Assembly (NCBI GenBank): GCA_900466945.1
Contig: UBNV01000007.1
Location: forward strand, 1-64,000
DNA length: 64,000 nt
DNA from: Hyphomicrobiales bacterium
Lineage (GTDB): Bacteria > Pseudomonadota > Alphaproteobacteria > Rhizobiales > Rhizobiaceae
Reading direction: 5' to 3'
A program made the position numbers and the translations under genes. This document shows, piece by piece, positions 35,246 through 45,155 of the stretch; positions within the stretch are counted from its first letter, which is position 1, and every line of letters starts with the position of its first letter. The notes below the pieces were generated by a model. That model worked only from the letters and a program-made list of their open reading frames with translations, searched no databases and was not told the DNA's origin.

Positions 35246-37012
35246 TCAGTGACCGGTCGCCTGACCCGCACCGCGCGGAACGCGGATGGATTCGACAAGG
35301 TCCTGAACATGCTTCGGTGGAGCCTGCGTCATCATTGACACGACATAGGCCGTGGCGAAGTTGAGCAATGCACCGATCGGGCCGAACGCCGTCGGCGGGA
35401 TGCCGAAGATGTAGTTGGCCGGAACGTTTTCGAGCATGTTGGTACCTGCGACGAAGAACCAGCCCAGATAGGTGAACAGGTACAGGCAGGTGACCACGAG
35501 GCCGACGATCATGCCGAGTGTGGCGCCGAGCGAGTTGATGCGCTTCGAGAAGATGCCCATCATCAGAGCCGGGAAGATCGTAGCAGCCGCAAGACCGAAG
35601 GCGAGCGCGACAGTCTGTGCCGCGAAGCCGGGGGGATTAATACCCAGCAGCGTTGCCACGAGAATGGCGCCAGCCATGGCGATACGGGCAGCCATAAGCT
35701 CGCCCTTTTCAGAGATATCCGGCTTCAGGAAGTCCTTGATCAGGTCGTGGCTGATAGCAGACGAAATCGCAAGCAGCAGACCGGCTGCGGTGGACAGAGC
35801 GGCTGCGAGACCGCCGGCAGCAATCAGGGCGATAACCCAGCCCGGCAGCTGTGCGATTTCCGGATTGGCGAGAACGAGAATGTCGTTGTTGATCGTCAGC
35901 TCGTTGCCCGTCCAGCCACGCTGCGTGGCAGTTTCGGTGAAGGCCGGTGCAGCATCGTTGTAGTACTGGATGCGGCCATCACCATTCTTGTCCTCGAACT
36001 TCAGGAGACCCGTGACTTCCCAGTTGCGCATCCAGTCCGGCCGCTCGTCATAAAGGACGGCTTCCTGCTGCGTGCCAGCCGGGTAGATGGTGTCGAGAAT
36101 GTTGAGGCGTGCCATCGCGCCGACAGCCGGAGCCGTCAGATAGAGCAGCGCGATAAAGACCAGCGCCCAACCCGCAGACCAACGCGCATCCGACACCTTC
36201 GGAACGGTGAAAAAGCGGATGATGACGTGGGGCAGACCGGCGGTACCGATCATCAGCGACAGCGTGAACAGAGTCATGTTCAGCATGGAGCCTTGAGCAG
36301 TATAGGCATTGAAGCCGAGGTCGGTAACGACCTGGTCAAGTTTCTGCAGCAGCGGCAGCGCGGATTCGGTGTGCGTGCTGAAGAGGCCGAACCATGGGAT
36401 CGGATTGCCGGTGAGTTGCATCGAGATGAAGACCGCCGGGATGGTATAGGCGATGATCAGGACGATATACTGCGCGACCTGCGTATAGGTGATGCCCTTC
36501 ATGCCGCCGAGAACGGCGTAGACGAAGACCACGGCGGACGCGATCCAAAGACCGGTCGTGACGTCCACTTCCAGGAATCGCGAGAAGGCGACACCGGCAC
36601 CGGTCATCTGGCCGATGACGTAGGTCACGGAGATGATGATCAGGCAGACGACAGCCGTCAGGCGAGCGCCCTGGCTATAGAAACGGTCGCCAATGAATTG
36701 CGGCACCGTATATTTGCCGAACTTGCGCAGATAAGGCGCGAGCAGGAGTGCGAGCAGCACGTAGCCGCCGGTCCAACCCATGAGGTAGGTGGAGTTGCCG
36801 TAGCCGACGGTGGCGATCAGGCCAGCCATCGAGATGAAGGATGCTGCAGACATCCAGTCCGCAGCGGTGGCCATACCATTCATGACAGGGTTAACGCCGC
36901 GGTTGGCGGCATAGAACTCGGCGGTGGTACCGGCACGAGCCCAGATGGCGATACCGATGTAGAGCGCGAAGGACGCTCCCACGATAATCAGATTGAGTGT
37001 GTACTGATCCAT
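35246..37012 (-). CDS. Sodium:solute symporter (SSS family, VC_2705 subfamily; acetate-permease-like)
   Basis: This 588-residue protein has about 13 membrane helices and SSS motifs GMATAADWMSAASFISMAG and GGLAAALSTAAGLLLAISSAISHD. An inserted hydrophilic loop (about 310-390) contains EDKNGDGRIQYYND, an EF-hand-like DxNxDG segment. The subfamily is often annotated as a cation/acetate symporter and pairs with a small DUF4212 subunit, which lies just upstream. Monocarboxylate uptake is the likely role; the exact solute is inferred. Confidence 0.93.
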   Translation of the reverse strand: MDQYTLNLIIVGASFALYIGIAIWARAGTTAEFYAANRGVNPVMNGMATAADWMSAASFISMAGLIATVGYGNSTYLMGWTGGYVLLALLLAPYLRKFGKYTVPQFIGDRFYSQGARLTAVVCLIIISVTYVIGQMTGAGVAFSRFLEVDVTTGLWIASAVVFVYAVLGGMKGITYTQVAQYIVLIIAYTIPAVFISMQLTGNPIPWFGLFSTHTESALPLLQKLDQVVTDLGFNAYTAQGSMLNMTLFTLSLMIGTAGLPHVIIRFFTVPKVSDARWSAGWALVFIALLYLTAPAVGAMARLNILDTIYPAGTQQEAVLYDERPDWMRNWEVTGLLKFEDKNGDGRIQYYNDAAPAFTETATQRGWTGNELTINNDILVLANPEIAQLPGWVIALIAAGGLAAALSTAAGLLLAISSAISHDLIKDFLKPDISEKGELMAARIAMAGAILVATLLGINPPGFAAQTVALAFGLAAATIFPALMMGIFSKRINSLGATLGMIVGLVVTCLYLFTYLGWFFVAGTNMLENVPANYIFGIPPTAFGPIGALLNFATAYVVSMMTQAPPKHVQDLVESIRVPRGAGQATGH

Positions 37013-37024
37013 TTTTGCTGCGCC

Positions 37025-37285
37025 TTACTGCTCATCGACGCCGAATTCGCGGTCGATTTTGTTCATATAAATCGAGTAGCCGAAAATCAGCACGATGAAG
37101 ACGACGATCGAGCCTTGCTGGGCGAACCAGAAGCCGAGATCGGTTCCACCGACAGCAATACCCGACAGAGCGGGACGAAGCAGGATGCCGAACCCGTAGG
37201 ATACGACGGCCCAGATCGCCAGGCAGATATAGATGATGCGAACGTTCGCTGACCAGTAAGCGTTGGACGAAGAATTATCCGTCAC
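37025..37285 (-). CDS. Symporter small subunit (DUF4212)
   Basis: This 86-residue protein has two membrane helices and the family pattern YWSANVRIIYICLAIWAVVSYGFG followed by GFWFAQQGSIVVFIVLIFGYS. It begins the operon and precedes the large symporter subunit by 12 bp. Family knowledge makes it an obligate partner of the VC_2705-type symporter. Confidence 0.92.
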   Translation of the reverse strand: MTDNSSSNAYWSANVRIIYICLAIWAVVSYGFGILLRPALSGIAVGGTDLGFWFAQQGSIVVFIVLIFGYSIYMNKIDREFGVDEQ

Positions 37286-37371
37286 GAGTGCTCCTCCCTT
37301 TCCTCACCGAGACGTCCCCCGGGACGCCTCTTCCTCCACGTCTATCCGCCAATCCATGTCCCAAGGCGGAA

Positions 37372-37385
37372 TAGACAATTGTCTA
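37372..37385. promoter_or_regulatory. Perfect 14-bp palindrome upstream of the symporter operon
   Basis: TAGACAATTGTCTA lies 87 bp upstream of the DUF4212 start. A separate TCCGCC/GGCGGA inverted repeat (37345-37370) lies between it and the gene. An operator is plausible. The rest of the 457-bp gap to bcsA holds no gene that I can support. Confidence 0.4.
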
Positions 37386-37599
37386 GGAGTAACGAATCCA
37401 CTGCAGATCGTACATTCTCCGTTAGTCGCAGGACCGACCATTCCCCACAACAAGCTGTGCCGCCCTGAAGCAGACTGGCCTACAGCCGCCAAATCTTAAG
37501 ACGACGTCAACCATCTCGGTTAGATCAGGTTTAGGACTTTGAAGAATTCACTCATCAGAAAACTCGGATATTACGCTTGCAAATACTGTTTTAAATCAG

Positions 37600-37625
37600 G
37601 CCCTTAATTCACGTGAGATAAGGGC
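37600..37625. promoter_or_regulatory. Nested inverted repeat upstream of cellulose operon 1
   Basis: GCCCTTA and TAAGGGC form a perfect 7-bp pair around an inner TCACGTGA palindrome. It lies about 118 bp before the bcsA start. Another short hairpin, CCGCAG-N6-CTGCGG (37721-37738), lies right before the start codon and could affect translation. No known riboswitch motif is recognisable. Confidence 0.35.
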
Positions 37626-37742
37626 TGAAACGTGCATCTGAAGTGCTGAACAGCTTGGAGGCCTTATCAATTTGCTAAGAAATAACCCCCTATTTGCCGG
37701 GTGTTCCTTTTGGGGGATCGCCGCAGATGAAGCTGCGGTGGG

Positions 37743-40013
37743 GTGAAACATGGGGTTTGGCACATGATGTGCGTTGCGTTGCCCGCGATCTTCGCGGGCC
37801 TTCTTGGTGTGTTCCTGCTGTGGCTTCCGATCAGCCTTCAGGCGCAGCTCGTTCTGAGCCTGGCCATACTGGGGCTGATGCTCCTGTTCATGATGCGCCC
37901 GCAGAACAAGACTTTCCGTCTGATGACCTTCGTCTTCTCTGCCGTCCTCGCCCTGCGCTACGCCTTCTGGCGCACGACGGAGACGCTGCCGGATATCCAC
38001 GAACCATTGAACTTCATTCCCGGCATCATTCTCTATGCGGCGGAAATGTATTGCCTGGTGATGCTGGCGATCAATTTCTTCATTGTTGCCGATCCCCTTC
38101 AGCGCAAGCCTGCACCGCGCCTGCCAGATAGTGAGAAGCCGACCGTCGACGTCTTCGTTCCGTCCTACAACGAATCCGCCGACCTCCTGGCACTCACGCT
38201 CGCAGCGGCGAAGTCGATGAACTATCCGGCCGACAAGCTGACCGTCTATCTTCTGGACGACGGCGGCACGGACGCAAAATGCAACCACTCTGATCCACGC
38301 GCCGCGATCGCCGCCCGTCGTCGTCGCGAGGAACTGCAGGCACTCGCTGCAGCCTTCGGCGTGCGCTACCATGCCCGTGCGGAAAACAGCCATGCCAAAG
38401 CCGGCAACCTCAATGCTGGGCTCGGAATATCCTCAGGCGAACTGATCGTCGTCTTTGATGCCGATCACGCGCCAGTGCGCGAATTCCTCAATGAAACGAT
38501 CGGCTACTTCTCTGATGACGAGAAGCTCTTCCTGGTTCAGACTCCCCACTATTTCCTCAATCCGGATCCGCTGGAAAAGAACCTCCAGACCTTCGGCAAG
38601 ATGCCGTCGGAGAACGAGATGTTCTACTCCGTCGTGCAACGCGGTCTGGACAAATGGAATGCCTCTTTTTTCTGCGGTTCCGCAGCCGTGCTGCGCCGCA
38701 AGGCGCTGAAGGAAACCGACGGCTTTTCAGGCCATTCCATCACCGAGGATTGCGAAAGCGCGCTGGCCCTGCATTGCCGCGGCTGGCACAGCCTCTATGT
38801 CGACAAGCCGCTGATCGCCGGCCTGCAGCCCGAAACCCTCGTCTCCTTCATTGGCCAGCGCGTCCGTTGGGCGCAGGGCATGCTGCAGATCCTGACGCTC
38901 AACCGTCCCTTTCTGCAACGCGGACTGACCACGGCTCAGCGCATCTGCTACGCCGGCACGAACCTCTTCTGGCTTTTTCCGCTGACGCGGCTGACCTTCA
39001 TGTTCTCGCCGTTGCTCTACATCTTCTTCTCGCTGCAGATCTTCGAAGCCAACATCACCGAATTCGCCTGCTATTCCGTCACCTACCTGATTTCGTCCTT
39101 CGCCATGCAGAGCTACCTGTTTGGTCGAGTGCGCTGGCCCTGGGTGTCCGAGCTCTACGAATATGTGCAGTCGGTCATGCTCTTCGGCGCGATCCTGAGC
39201 GTCGTTCGCAACCCGCGCAAGCCGACCTTCAACGTCACGTCGAAGGGACAGACACTCGACGAGAGCAAGCTGTCTCCCCTCGCCCGACCGTATTTCCTGA
39301 TCTTCTTCCTACTGCTTGCCGCCACCTGCTACGCCATCTGGCGCTACACCACCGAGGCCATGCCGTCGGAACTGCTGTTGATCGTCGCCGGCTGGAACAT
39401 CATCAACATGGGTGTCGCCGGTGCGGCCTTGGGGTCGGTCTCTGAGCGCCGGGAGCGCCGACGCAACCAGCGCCTCAATGTCCGCCGCCACGCGATCCTG
39501 CATCTCGCGGGCACTGGCCACGCCGTCATCATCGGTGACGTATCGAGCGGTGGCCTTGCCCTCCAGTTCATCGACGGCAAACCGGTCGACGGGATAGACA
39601 AGGGGCATGAGGCCGTCATCGAAGTACGGCGTCACGGACGCAGCATGGAGGTCCCTCTGATCTGCCGAAGCGTGATCCGCCGCCCCGACGAAACGAACTT
39701 CGGTTTCGCCTTCGCCGAAAGAACGCCCGACACCTTCGTCGCCATTGCCGAGATGATGTATTGCGACCAGCAGCCGCTGCAGGATCGTTGGAACCGTGTC
39801 CAGAAGCACAAGGGCTTCTTCACCGGCACGATCCGGTTTGCCGCGTGGACCATCACCGAGACGCTGCGCGCCTTCACCTATGCGCTCCGCCTGGTGCGGG
39901 AGACTACGGAAGTCTCGCATCCGGATGCTCCCATGGTCATCCATGCTCCTGCCACACGCCTGGACAAGCTTACTGCCGTATCGGCGACGCAGAGAGGAAC
40001 GGCCTATGCGTAA
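37743..40013 (+). CDS. bcsA: Cellulose synthase catalytic subunit, operon 1 (intact PilZ domain)
   Basis: This 756-residue inner-membrane glycosyltransferase (GT2) makes beta-1,4-glucan from UDP-glucose. Catalytic residues are Asp172/173 (LLDDGGTD), Asp239/241 (FDADHA), the TED motif 334-336, and Q372/R375/W376 (QRVRW). The gating loop is FNVTSK (496-501). The C-terminal PilZ domain keeps RxxxR (Arg573, Arg577) and DxSxxG (Asp599, Ser601, Gly604), so c-di-GMP should bind. The start is GTG 37743, or ATG 37764/37767; no strong ribosome site decides. It overlaps bcsB by 8 bp. Confidence 0.94.
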   Translation: MKHGVWHMMCVALPAIFAGLLGVFLLWLPISLQAQLVLSLAILGLMLLFMMRPQNKTFRLMTFVFSAVLALRYAFWRTTETLPDIHEPLNFIPGIILYAAEMYCLVMLAINFFIVADPLQRKPAPRLPDSEKPTVDVFVPSYNESADLLALTLAAAKSMNYPADKLTVYLLDDGGTDAKCNHSDPRAAIAARRRREELQALAAAFGVRYHARAENSHAKAGNLNAGLGISSGELIVVFDADHAPVREFLNETIGYFSDDEKLFLVQTPHYFLNPDPLEKNLQTFGKMPSENEMFYSVVQRGLDKWNASFFCGSAAVLRRKALKETDGFSGHSITEDCESALALHCRGWHSLYVDKPLIAGLQPETLVSFIGQRVRWAQGMLQILTLNRPFLQRGLTTAQRICYAGTNLFWLFPLTRLTFMFSPLLYIFFSLQIFEANITEFACYSVTYLISSFAMQSYLFGRVRWPWVSELYEYVQSVMLFGAILSVVRNPRKPTFNVTSKGQTLDESKLSPLARPYFLIFFLLLAATCYAIWRYTTEAMPSELLLIVAGWNIINMGVAGAALGSVSERRERRRNQRLNVRRHAILHLAGTGHAVIIGDVSSGGLALQFIDGKPVDGIDKGHEAVIEVRRHGRSMEVPLICRSVIRRPDETNFGFAFAERTPDTFVAIAEMMYCDQQPLQDRWNRVQKHKGFFTGTIRFAAWTITETLRAFTYALRLVRETTEVSHPDAPMVIHAPATRLDKLTAVSATQRGTAYA

Positions 40014-42288
40014 GCGAAATCTGACCATTCTCTTGTCAACGACAACCGCACTGCTTCTGGCAGGACCGAACATTTCGACAGCCGCGAGCGAGCTGGCGCC
40101 AGCGACAACCTCTCTCAGCACCACCATTCAGATGTCTGGCGGGCAACCCCAGCTCGTGTCGTTTCGCCAGTCGGCGAGCGAGATGCGGCTGGAGGGGGAA
40201 GATGCCGTCCGTGAGCTGACCTTCTACATGTCGCCCGAACAGGCGGCGACCGGCGGTGCATTGCGCCTCAGCTACACAAATGCTGTCTCGGTCCTTCCCG
40301 ATGACGGCACCGTCGACGTCGAACTGAACGGTCGGCCGCTTTCGACTTTCCCGATCCGCTCGCCGCACGGCCCGACAACACATGACTTGCCTGTCGCAGC
40401 CAAAGATCTCGTCGCAGGGTGGAACAGTGTTCGGATCCGCGCTCGCCAGCATCACCGCATCGATTGCAGCATCGATGCGACCTATGAATTGTGGAGCCAG
40501 TTCGATCCGCTCGTGAGCGGCTTCGTGGCAAGTGTCCCGGCAAAGGATGGCGATCTCGCGAACCTACTTTCGGTCGGCCGCAACGCGGATGCCGCAACGG
40601 AGATCCGCCTGATCGCGAAACCGGAGGCGTCAAGCACCGCTCTGCGGGATAGTCTCGCGCTCATGCAGACCCTGGCTCTGGTCATCGGGCGCAACGACAT
40701 CATCGTCAGCACAGGCGAGCTCGCCGGAACGGGTCCGGGTATCGACCTTTATGTCGGAGACTTGGGCAATCCCGAACTACCACAGGCTGCCCATGACGCT
40801 CTGGCCGGCGCACCCCGCGGACTTTCAGTGCGCCAGGGTGATGCCGGACGTTATGCCGTCACCATGCGCGCATCCGGCAAGACCGAGGCACAGGCATTGC
40901 TGCTTGCCGCCGTGAACGGTCCGCTTCAACCTCTGATCCGGGCGAACAAGCTGGCGGCCGTGCGCAACATCGTGGACGGGTCGCAGCCGGGGACTCATGA
41001 ACTGTCCGCAGTTGGCTACAAGACGGCCCCCTTCTCGGGACGCCTGTTCCAGACCACTTTTGATGTGGTCATGCCGGCAGATTTCTATCCGGGCGACTAC
41101 GCGACGGTGGACCTGCATTTGAATGCGGCGACGGCACCAGGCCTTGCTGCAGGCACCCAGATCCTTGTCCGTATCAACGAGCGCGCCGCAGCAAGCCAGA
41201 TGCTGCACGACCCGGAAGGCGCAAGGCTGGAGAACAAACCCCTTGAATTGCCGCTGCGCGCCTTCCACCCGGGCGTCAATCATGTCCGCATCCTTGCTGA
41301 ACTGCCGACATCAAGCGATGTCGCCTGCGATCCCGCGGCACGCGAGGAAAGCCGCTCCCGTTTCCTGATGCTGCAGGAGACGACAGTTACCATCCCGCCA
41401 CTGGCACGCGCTGGACGGCTGCCGGATCTGGCAGCCTTTGCCGGCAAGTCCTTCCCCTTCGCAGGCACCGGCGCATTCGACATCTATGTCGATGCCCCGA
41501 CCCCGGCGCGCCTCGGCTCAGCACTGACCATCCTTACGCACATGGCGATTTCGGCAGGCCACCCCTTGTCTGCCGAGTTGAAGATAGGCCGCCCGGACCC
41601 GGCGAAGACGACGGGGAACATTCTGGTCGTGAACGCCGATGGAGGCGCTGCGGAAAGCGCCGCATTGACGGTGCCCAAGGGACATCGGCTGCATATGCCC
41701 TCGACTGACGGATTGGTCACGGCGTCCATCGGCGATCCGGGTCAGTCGTCGGATTCTGAAGCACTGCTGAACGCTTTCCAGGTAGAGACGAAACTCGATG
41801 AGGAAAAGCTGTCCGCGAAGAGCCGGATCACGGCTTCGCTGTCCGTGGCGGCAACCACGGTAAACCGCTGGCTGACCTACCGCGAGGTCGGCGACGATGT
41901 GCGCATTCAAATACAGGACCGCCTGATCAGCTTGAGGCAGTCTCACGTGCCGGAAAGCGATGCAGTCTGGACAGTTGTCAGCGCGACCGACGAGACATCC
42001 CTGTCTCTGGGCGTGGCCGCTCTGACAAGGCCCGGAACATGGACAGCACTCGAAGGCGAGGAGTCCGTCATCCGCCGTTCCGACCTGGAACTCGTCAACC
42101 GCAAACCTCAGGCCTACAGCTTTTTGCCGATTACCGACACGAGCCCCGCCAATCTCAGACGCCTCGCCGCGGCGTGGCTCTCGGATAACTTCCTAATCTA
42201 CGTTGCTCTCGTCGTCCTATTGATGGGCGGGTTTGGCCGGTGGGTTGGCTATGTGGTGCCGCGCAAGGGCGTGAGGACGGTCGAATGA
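40006..42288 (+). CDS. bcsB: Cellulose synthase periplasmic subunit BcsB, operon 1
   Basis: This 760-residue protein has a signal peptide (about 1-28) and repeated carbohydrate-binding/flavodoxin-like domains, with paired segments such as FYPGDYATVDLHLNA and YELWSQFDPLVSGF. A C-terminal membrane anchor is LIYVALVVLLMGGFGRWVGY. BcsB guides the nascent glucan through the periplasm and its anchor is needed for BcsA activity. The ATG at 40006 overlaps the bcsA stop, giving a standard start with MRKRNLTILLS. Confidence 0.93.
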   Translation: MRKRNLTILLSTTTALLLAGPNISTAASELAPATTSLSTTIQMSGGQPQLVSFRQSASEMRLEGEDAVRELTFYMSPEQAATGGALRLSYTNAVSVLPDDGTVDVELNGRPLSTFPIRSPHGPTTHDLPVAAKDLVAGWNSVRIRARQHHRIDCSIDATYELWSQFDPLVSGFVASVPAKDGDLANLLSVGRNADAATEIRLIAKPEASSTALRDSLALMQTLALVIGRNDIIVSTGELAGTGPGIDLYVGDLGNPELPQAAHDALAGAPRGLSVRQGDAGRYAVTMRASGKTEAQALLLAAVNGPLQPLIRANKLAAVRNIVDGSQPGTHELSAVGYKTAPFSGRLFQTTFDVVMPADFYPGDYATVDLHLNAATAPGLAAGTQILVRINERAAASQMLHDPEGARLENKPLELPLRAFHPGVNHVRILAELPTSSDVACDPAAREESRSRFLMLQETTVTIPPLARAGRLPDLAAFAGKSFPFAGTGAFDIYVDAPTPARLGSALTILTHMAISAGHPLSAELKIGRPDPAKTTGNILVVNADGGAAESAALTVPKGHRLHMPSTDGLVTASIGDPGQSSDSEALLNAFQVETKLDEEKLSAKSRITASLSVAATTVNRWLTYREVGDDVRIQIQDRLISLRQSHVPESDAVWTVVSATDETSLSLGVAALTRPGTWTALEGEESVIRRSDLELVNRKPQAYSFLPITDTSPANLRRLAAAWLSDNFLIYVALVVLLMGGFGRWVGYVVPRKGVRTVE

Positions 42289-44336
42289 ACAAGAACAGCA
42301 GAGCCGCTGTGCTGTGTGCCGGCACCATACTTACCACATTCGTTTTGGCCATGCCGCTTGCGGCGACGCCGCTGGTCGTTCGTCAGGCCGCTTCGACTAT
42401 GGCGCCACCATCGACGGCTGCGGTCAACGAGACTTCGAAGCCTGAAAATGGGTCAGGACCCGATAGCGTCGATCTTGCCGCCCTCTACTATTATGCGAGG
42501 AACGGCGAAGCCGATCGGGTCGAGGCGGAAACTCATCGCCTCGAGCTGAAATTCCCGAGCTTCGTCGTTCCCGCAGATCTCTATGCCCCGGAAGCCGGCA
42601 ACAAGGTGGATGAAAGCACACTCTGGCAACTGTACGAGCGTGACGACTATGTCGGGATCGACCAGGAGATCAGCCGGATCGCGGCCGCCAATCCCGGCTG
42701 GGAACCCTCCGACGATTTTCGCGTAAAGCTCGAACGCCGCAAGCTGCGCAACATGCTCACAGAGGCGCATTCAAGCAAGGATTTTGCGACACTCGTTCGA
42801 CTTGGCGCAGGCCTCGATCCGATGCAGGAGCCGGAAATCGATCTGCTCTGGATGATGATCGACGCCTACAGGGCAAACGACATGCGCGACACCCTGACCA
42901 ATGTCTATCGCGGCATCCTGTTTCGCGAGCAAGACAAGGCATTTTCAGATGAGCTGGTGCTCACGACCCTGCAGAAGGCGATCAACGACGTTCCGGCCGC
43001 GGACCTTCGCGAAGCCATGCAGGTCCTCTCGACCGATCCCGATCTGGCACTCGGCATGAAAGCCCTGCAACTCGACCTGATGCGTCGGGAGATCGGGGAT
43101 TATGCCGCGAGCGTCTCGGGTGCACCTCGTCCCGCTGACGAAATCGTATCCACGGTCAGGCGGGTTGCCGAGACGGTGGGGTCCCCGGAAGACCTCGCAC
43201 TGATGGGATGGTATCTCCTGAAAATCGAGCAGCCAAAGGAGGCATCCGCCTGGTTCGAACGGCTGATGGCGGCTCGTCCGACGGCGGAGGCCGTCCGTGG
43301 CCTCGCACTCAGTCTGGTCCATCTCTCCAAGGAGCCCGAAGCCTTTACCCTCGTGTCGGAGCATATGGATCTGCTGAACGCGGAAGACGCCTTTGTCGCC
43401 GACCAATTGTCATTCGCTTTCAAGGGCGAAGGAAAGGCGAAAATCGAGGACCGTGTTGTTGCCCGCTACTCGGAGGCCATCCAGAAGACGGAATCGGCAG
43501 ACCATGCCCGCCTTCTCGGTTGGTATGCCTACAATTCTCGCCAATTCGAGCCGGCCCGGGCGTGGTTCGCCAAGGCCTTCGACTGGCAGCCGGAAGCCGA
43601 CAGTCTGAAGGGGATGCTCCTCTCACTGACGCGGCTCGACCAAAGGGCCGAGGTGAGCGAGCTTCGCGCAAGACATGGGGATGCCTATTCTGCCGTCTTC
43701 GCCGAAATCAAGTCTGTAGCCGAACCCAGGGGCAAGAGCGGCAAAGCGGTGGACGCTCCAAGCGGTATCGAGGCACGCTACCTCTCCAGCCTGCAGAAGA
43801 AGGACTATGGGGCCTGTATTGCCGACCTCAGAAAGCTCGAAGCACGAGGCCCACTCAGGCCAGACGTTCAAGTGTCGAAGGGCTGGTGCCTGCTCGGGCT
43901 CAATCATCTGGCCGAAGCTCGCCAGGCCTTCACGGACGGTCTGACCCGCGGCGGCGGCAGGGCGGATGATGCGGCATACGGACTGGGCTTGACGCTTCTC
44001 CGCGCCAACCTGACCGACGATGCCGAAGCCCTGCTGATGCAGCAGAGCCTGACGCCACTACGGGAACGGGAACTCCGGGCCGAACTCCTGTGGCAAAAGG
44101 CGCGATCGACCTTCGACCGTAAGCAGTACCGCCAGACCCTCGAAGCGCTGAATGCCCGCCTTCAGCTGATGCCGGAACCGGTCGGCATCAGTCAGATGCG
44201 CGCCTGGAGCCACTATCACCTCGGCAATCTCGCACAATCTCGTGCAATTTTTGCCCAGCTCAACCAGGTGATGGCCGATCCAGCCAACAGCCGCGGCATC
44301 GCAGCGATCAACGAGCGCATGGGGATCACCCGATGA
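42285..44336 (+). CDS. Periplasmic TPR protein of cellulose operon 1 (BcsK/BcsC-like without barrel)
   Basis: This 683-residue protein has a signal peptide (ending near MPLAATPL) followed by TPR-like helical repeats, for example around LYYYARNGEADRVEAE and GWYAYNSRQFEPARAWFAKAF. It lacks the C-terminal outer-membrane barrel of enterobacterial BcsC, as in type III bcs operons, where a TPR protein (BcsK) is thought to replace it. The ATG overlaps the bcsB stop (ATGA). It is homologous in layout to 52794-54707 but clearly divergent. Confidence 0.8.
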   Translation: MNKNSRAAVLCAGTILTTFVLAMPLAATPLVVRQAASTMAPPSTAAVNETSKPENGSGPDSVDLAALYYYARNGEADRVEAETHRLELKFPSFVVPADLYAPEAGNKVDESTLWQLYERDDYVGIDQEISRIAAANPGWEPSDDFRVKLERRKLRNMLTEAHSSKDFATLVRLGAGLDPMQEPEIDLLWMMIDAYRANDMRDTLTNVYRGILFREQDKAFSDELVLTTLQKAINDVPAADLREAMQVLSTDPDLALGMKALQLDLMRREIGDYAASVSGAPRPADEIVSTVRRVAETVGSPEDLALMGWYLLKIEQPKEASAWFERLMAARPTAEAVRGLALSLVHLSKEPEAFTLVSEHMDLLNAEDAFVADQLSFAFKGEGKAKIEDRVVARYSEAIQKTESADHARLLGWYAYNSRQFEPARAWFAKAFDWQPEADSLKGMLLSLTRLDQRAEVSELRARHGDAYSAVFAEIKSVAEPRGKSGKAVDAPSGIEARYLSSLQKKDYGACIADLRKLEARGPLRPDVQVSKGWCLLGLNHLAEARQAFTDGLTRGGGRADDAAYGLGLTLLRANLTDDAEALLMQQSLTPLRERELRAELLWQKARSTFDRKQYRQTLEALNARLQLMPEPVGISQMRAWSHYHLGNLAQSRAIFAQLNQVMADPANSRGIAAINERMGITR

Positions 44337-45127
44337 AGACATCCACTTTCCTCATCCTGGCGCTCTTCGGGCTTCATGGCTGCAACACCGTGGAAGATCC
44401 TTTTCTCGACGGAATGACGTCGGCCGCCGAAACCGCGCAAACCGGCAATCGCGAGCTGCCGGGTCACCTGGCCCGCGCAAGCCTCACCGGCCTAGGCGAA
44501 GCGCCACTCAGCGTGCGGCAGACCATGAGCAATGGTGGCACCAGACAGGATATCGTCTATGCCAACAGGACGACCGTGCCTGGCGACAACAGGCTGAGCG
44601 TCATTGCCGCATCGGCATCGCATCAAGATGGGCAGCGGGGGCCAAGCCGGAACGAGATCGCCATGGCGCTGCAGACCGACTTTCCGGGCATCCGCATGGG
44701 CATCGACCCCGTCATCAGGCGCAACAGCTACGGACCCTATGGCGCGGCGACCGGAAAACTCGGCAATGACGGCGGCTGCGTCTATGCCTGGCAGGCCCTC
44801 GACAAGAATTCGGCCATCGATCTCGCGAAGCCGATCACGATCCGTCTCCGCTACTGCCATCCCCATATCGGACCGGAGATACTGGCAGACCTTCTCGGCG
44901 GCCTGACGCTGGGCAGTGCAGGCGCACAATCCGGCCCGGCTCTGACATCACTCCAGCAAGCAACATCCACTTATGCCTATTCGGCGCCGGTTTCCGACAC
45001 GGCTCCCCCGAGGGCGGCAGCCTTCGTTTCGCGCATCGAACCCAATGGGGACCAACCTGCGCAGGCAACGGCTTCGGCCGAAGAAACACCGCTTTCAGCG
45101 GCCACGGCAATCCCGATGCCTGAGTGA
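44333..45127 (+). CDS. bcsN: Cellulose biosynthesis protein BcsN-like lipoprotein
   Basis: This 264-residue protein has a lipoprotein-type signal (LALFGLHGC, Cys17). The central domain includes NEIAMALQTDFPGIRMGIDP and two Cys (GGCVYAW, LRYCHP) that could form a disulfide. It is encoded after bcsA-bcsB-TPR with a 4-bp overlap, the position of bcsN in alphaproteobacterial type III operons. An outer-envelope role in glucan export is inferred. Operon 2 has no copy. Confidence 0.75.
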   Translation: MKTSTFLILALFGLHGCNTVEDPFLDGMTSAAETAQTGNRELPGHLARASLTGLGEAPLSVRQTMSNGGTRQDIVYANRTTVPGDNRLSVIAASASHQDGQRGPSRNEIAMALQTDFPGIRMGIDPVIRRNSYGPYGAATGKLGNDGGCVYAWQALDKNSAIDLAKPITIRLRYCHPHIGPEILADLLGGLTLGSAGAQSGPALTSLQQATSTYAYSAPVSDTAPPRAAAFVSRIEPNGDQPAQATASAEETPLSAATAIPMPE

Positions 45128-45155
45128 AAAGAAGATCAGGTCGGCCCTAAGGGCT

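Noticed and set aside
35747..37252. 501-codon plus-strand frame
   Set aside because: It is antisense to the sodium:solute symporter genes.
37700..37745. c-di-GMP riboswitch before bcsA of operon 1
   Set aside because: The leader has a small CCGCAG/CTGCGG hairpin but lacks the conserved GEMM core. The leader is not recognisable as either c-di-GMP riboswitch class.
37596..38393. 265-codon minus-strand frame overlapping bcsA and its leader
   Set aside because: It is a shadow of the bcsA 5' region, with no family signature and no ribosome site.
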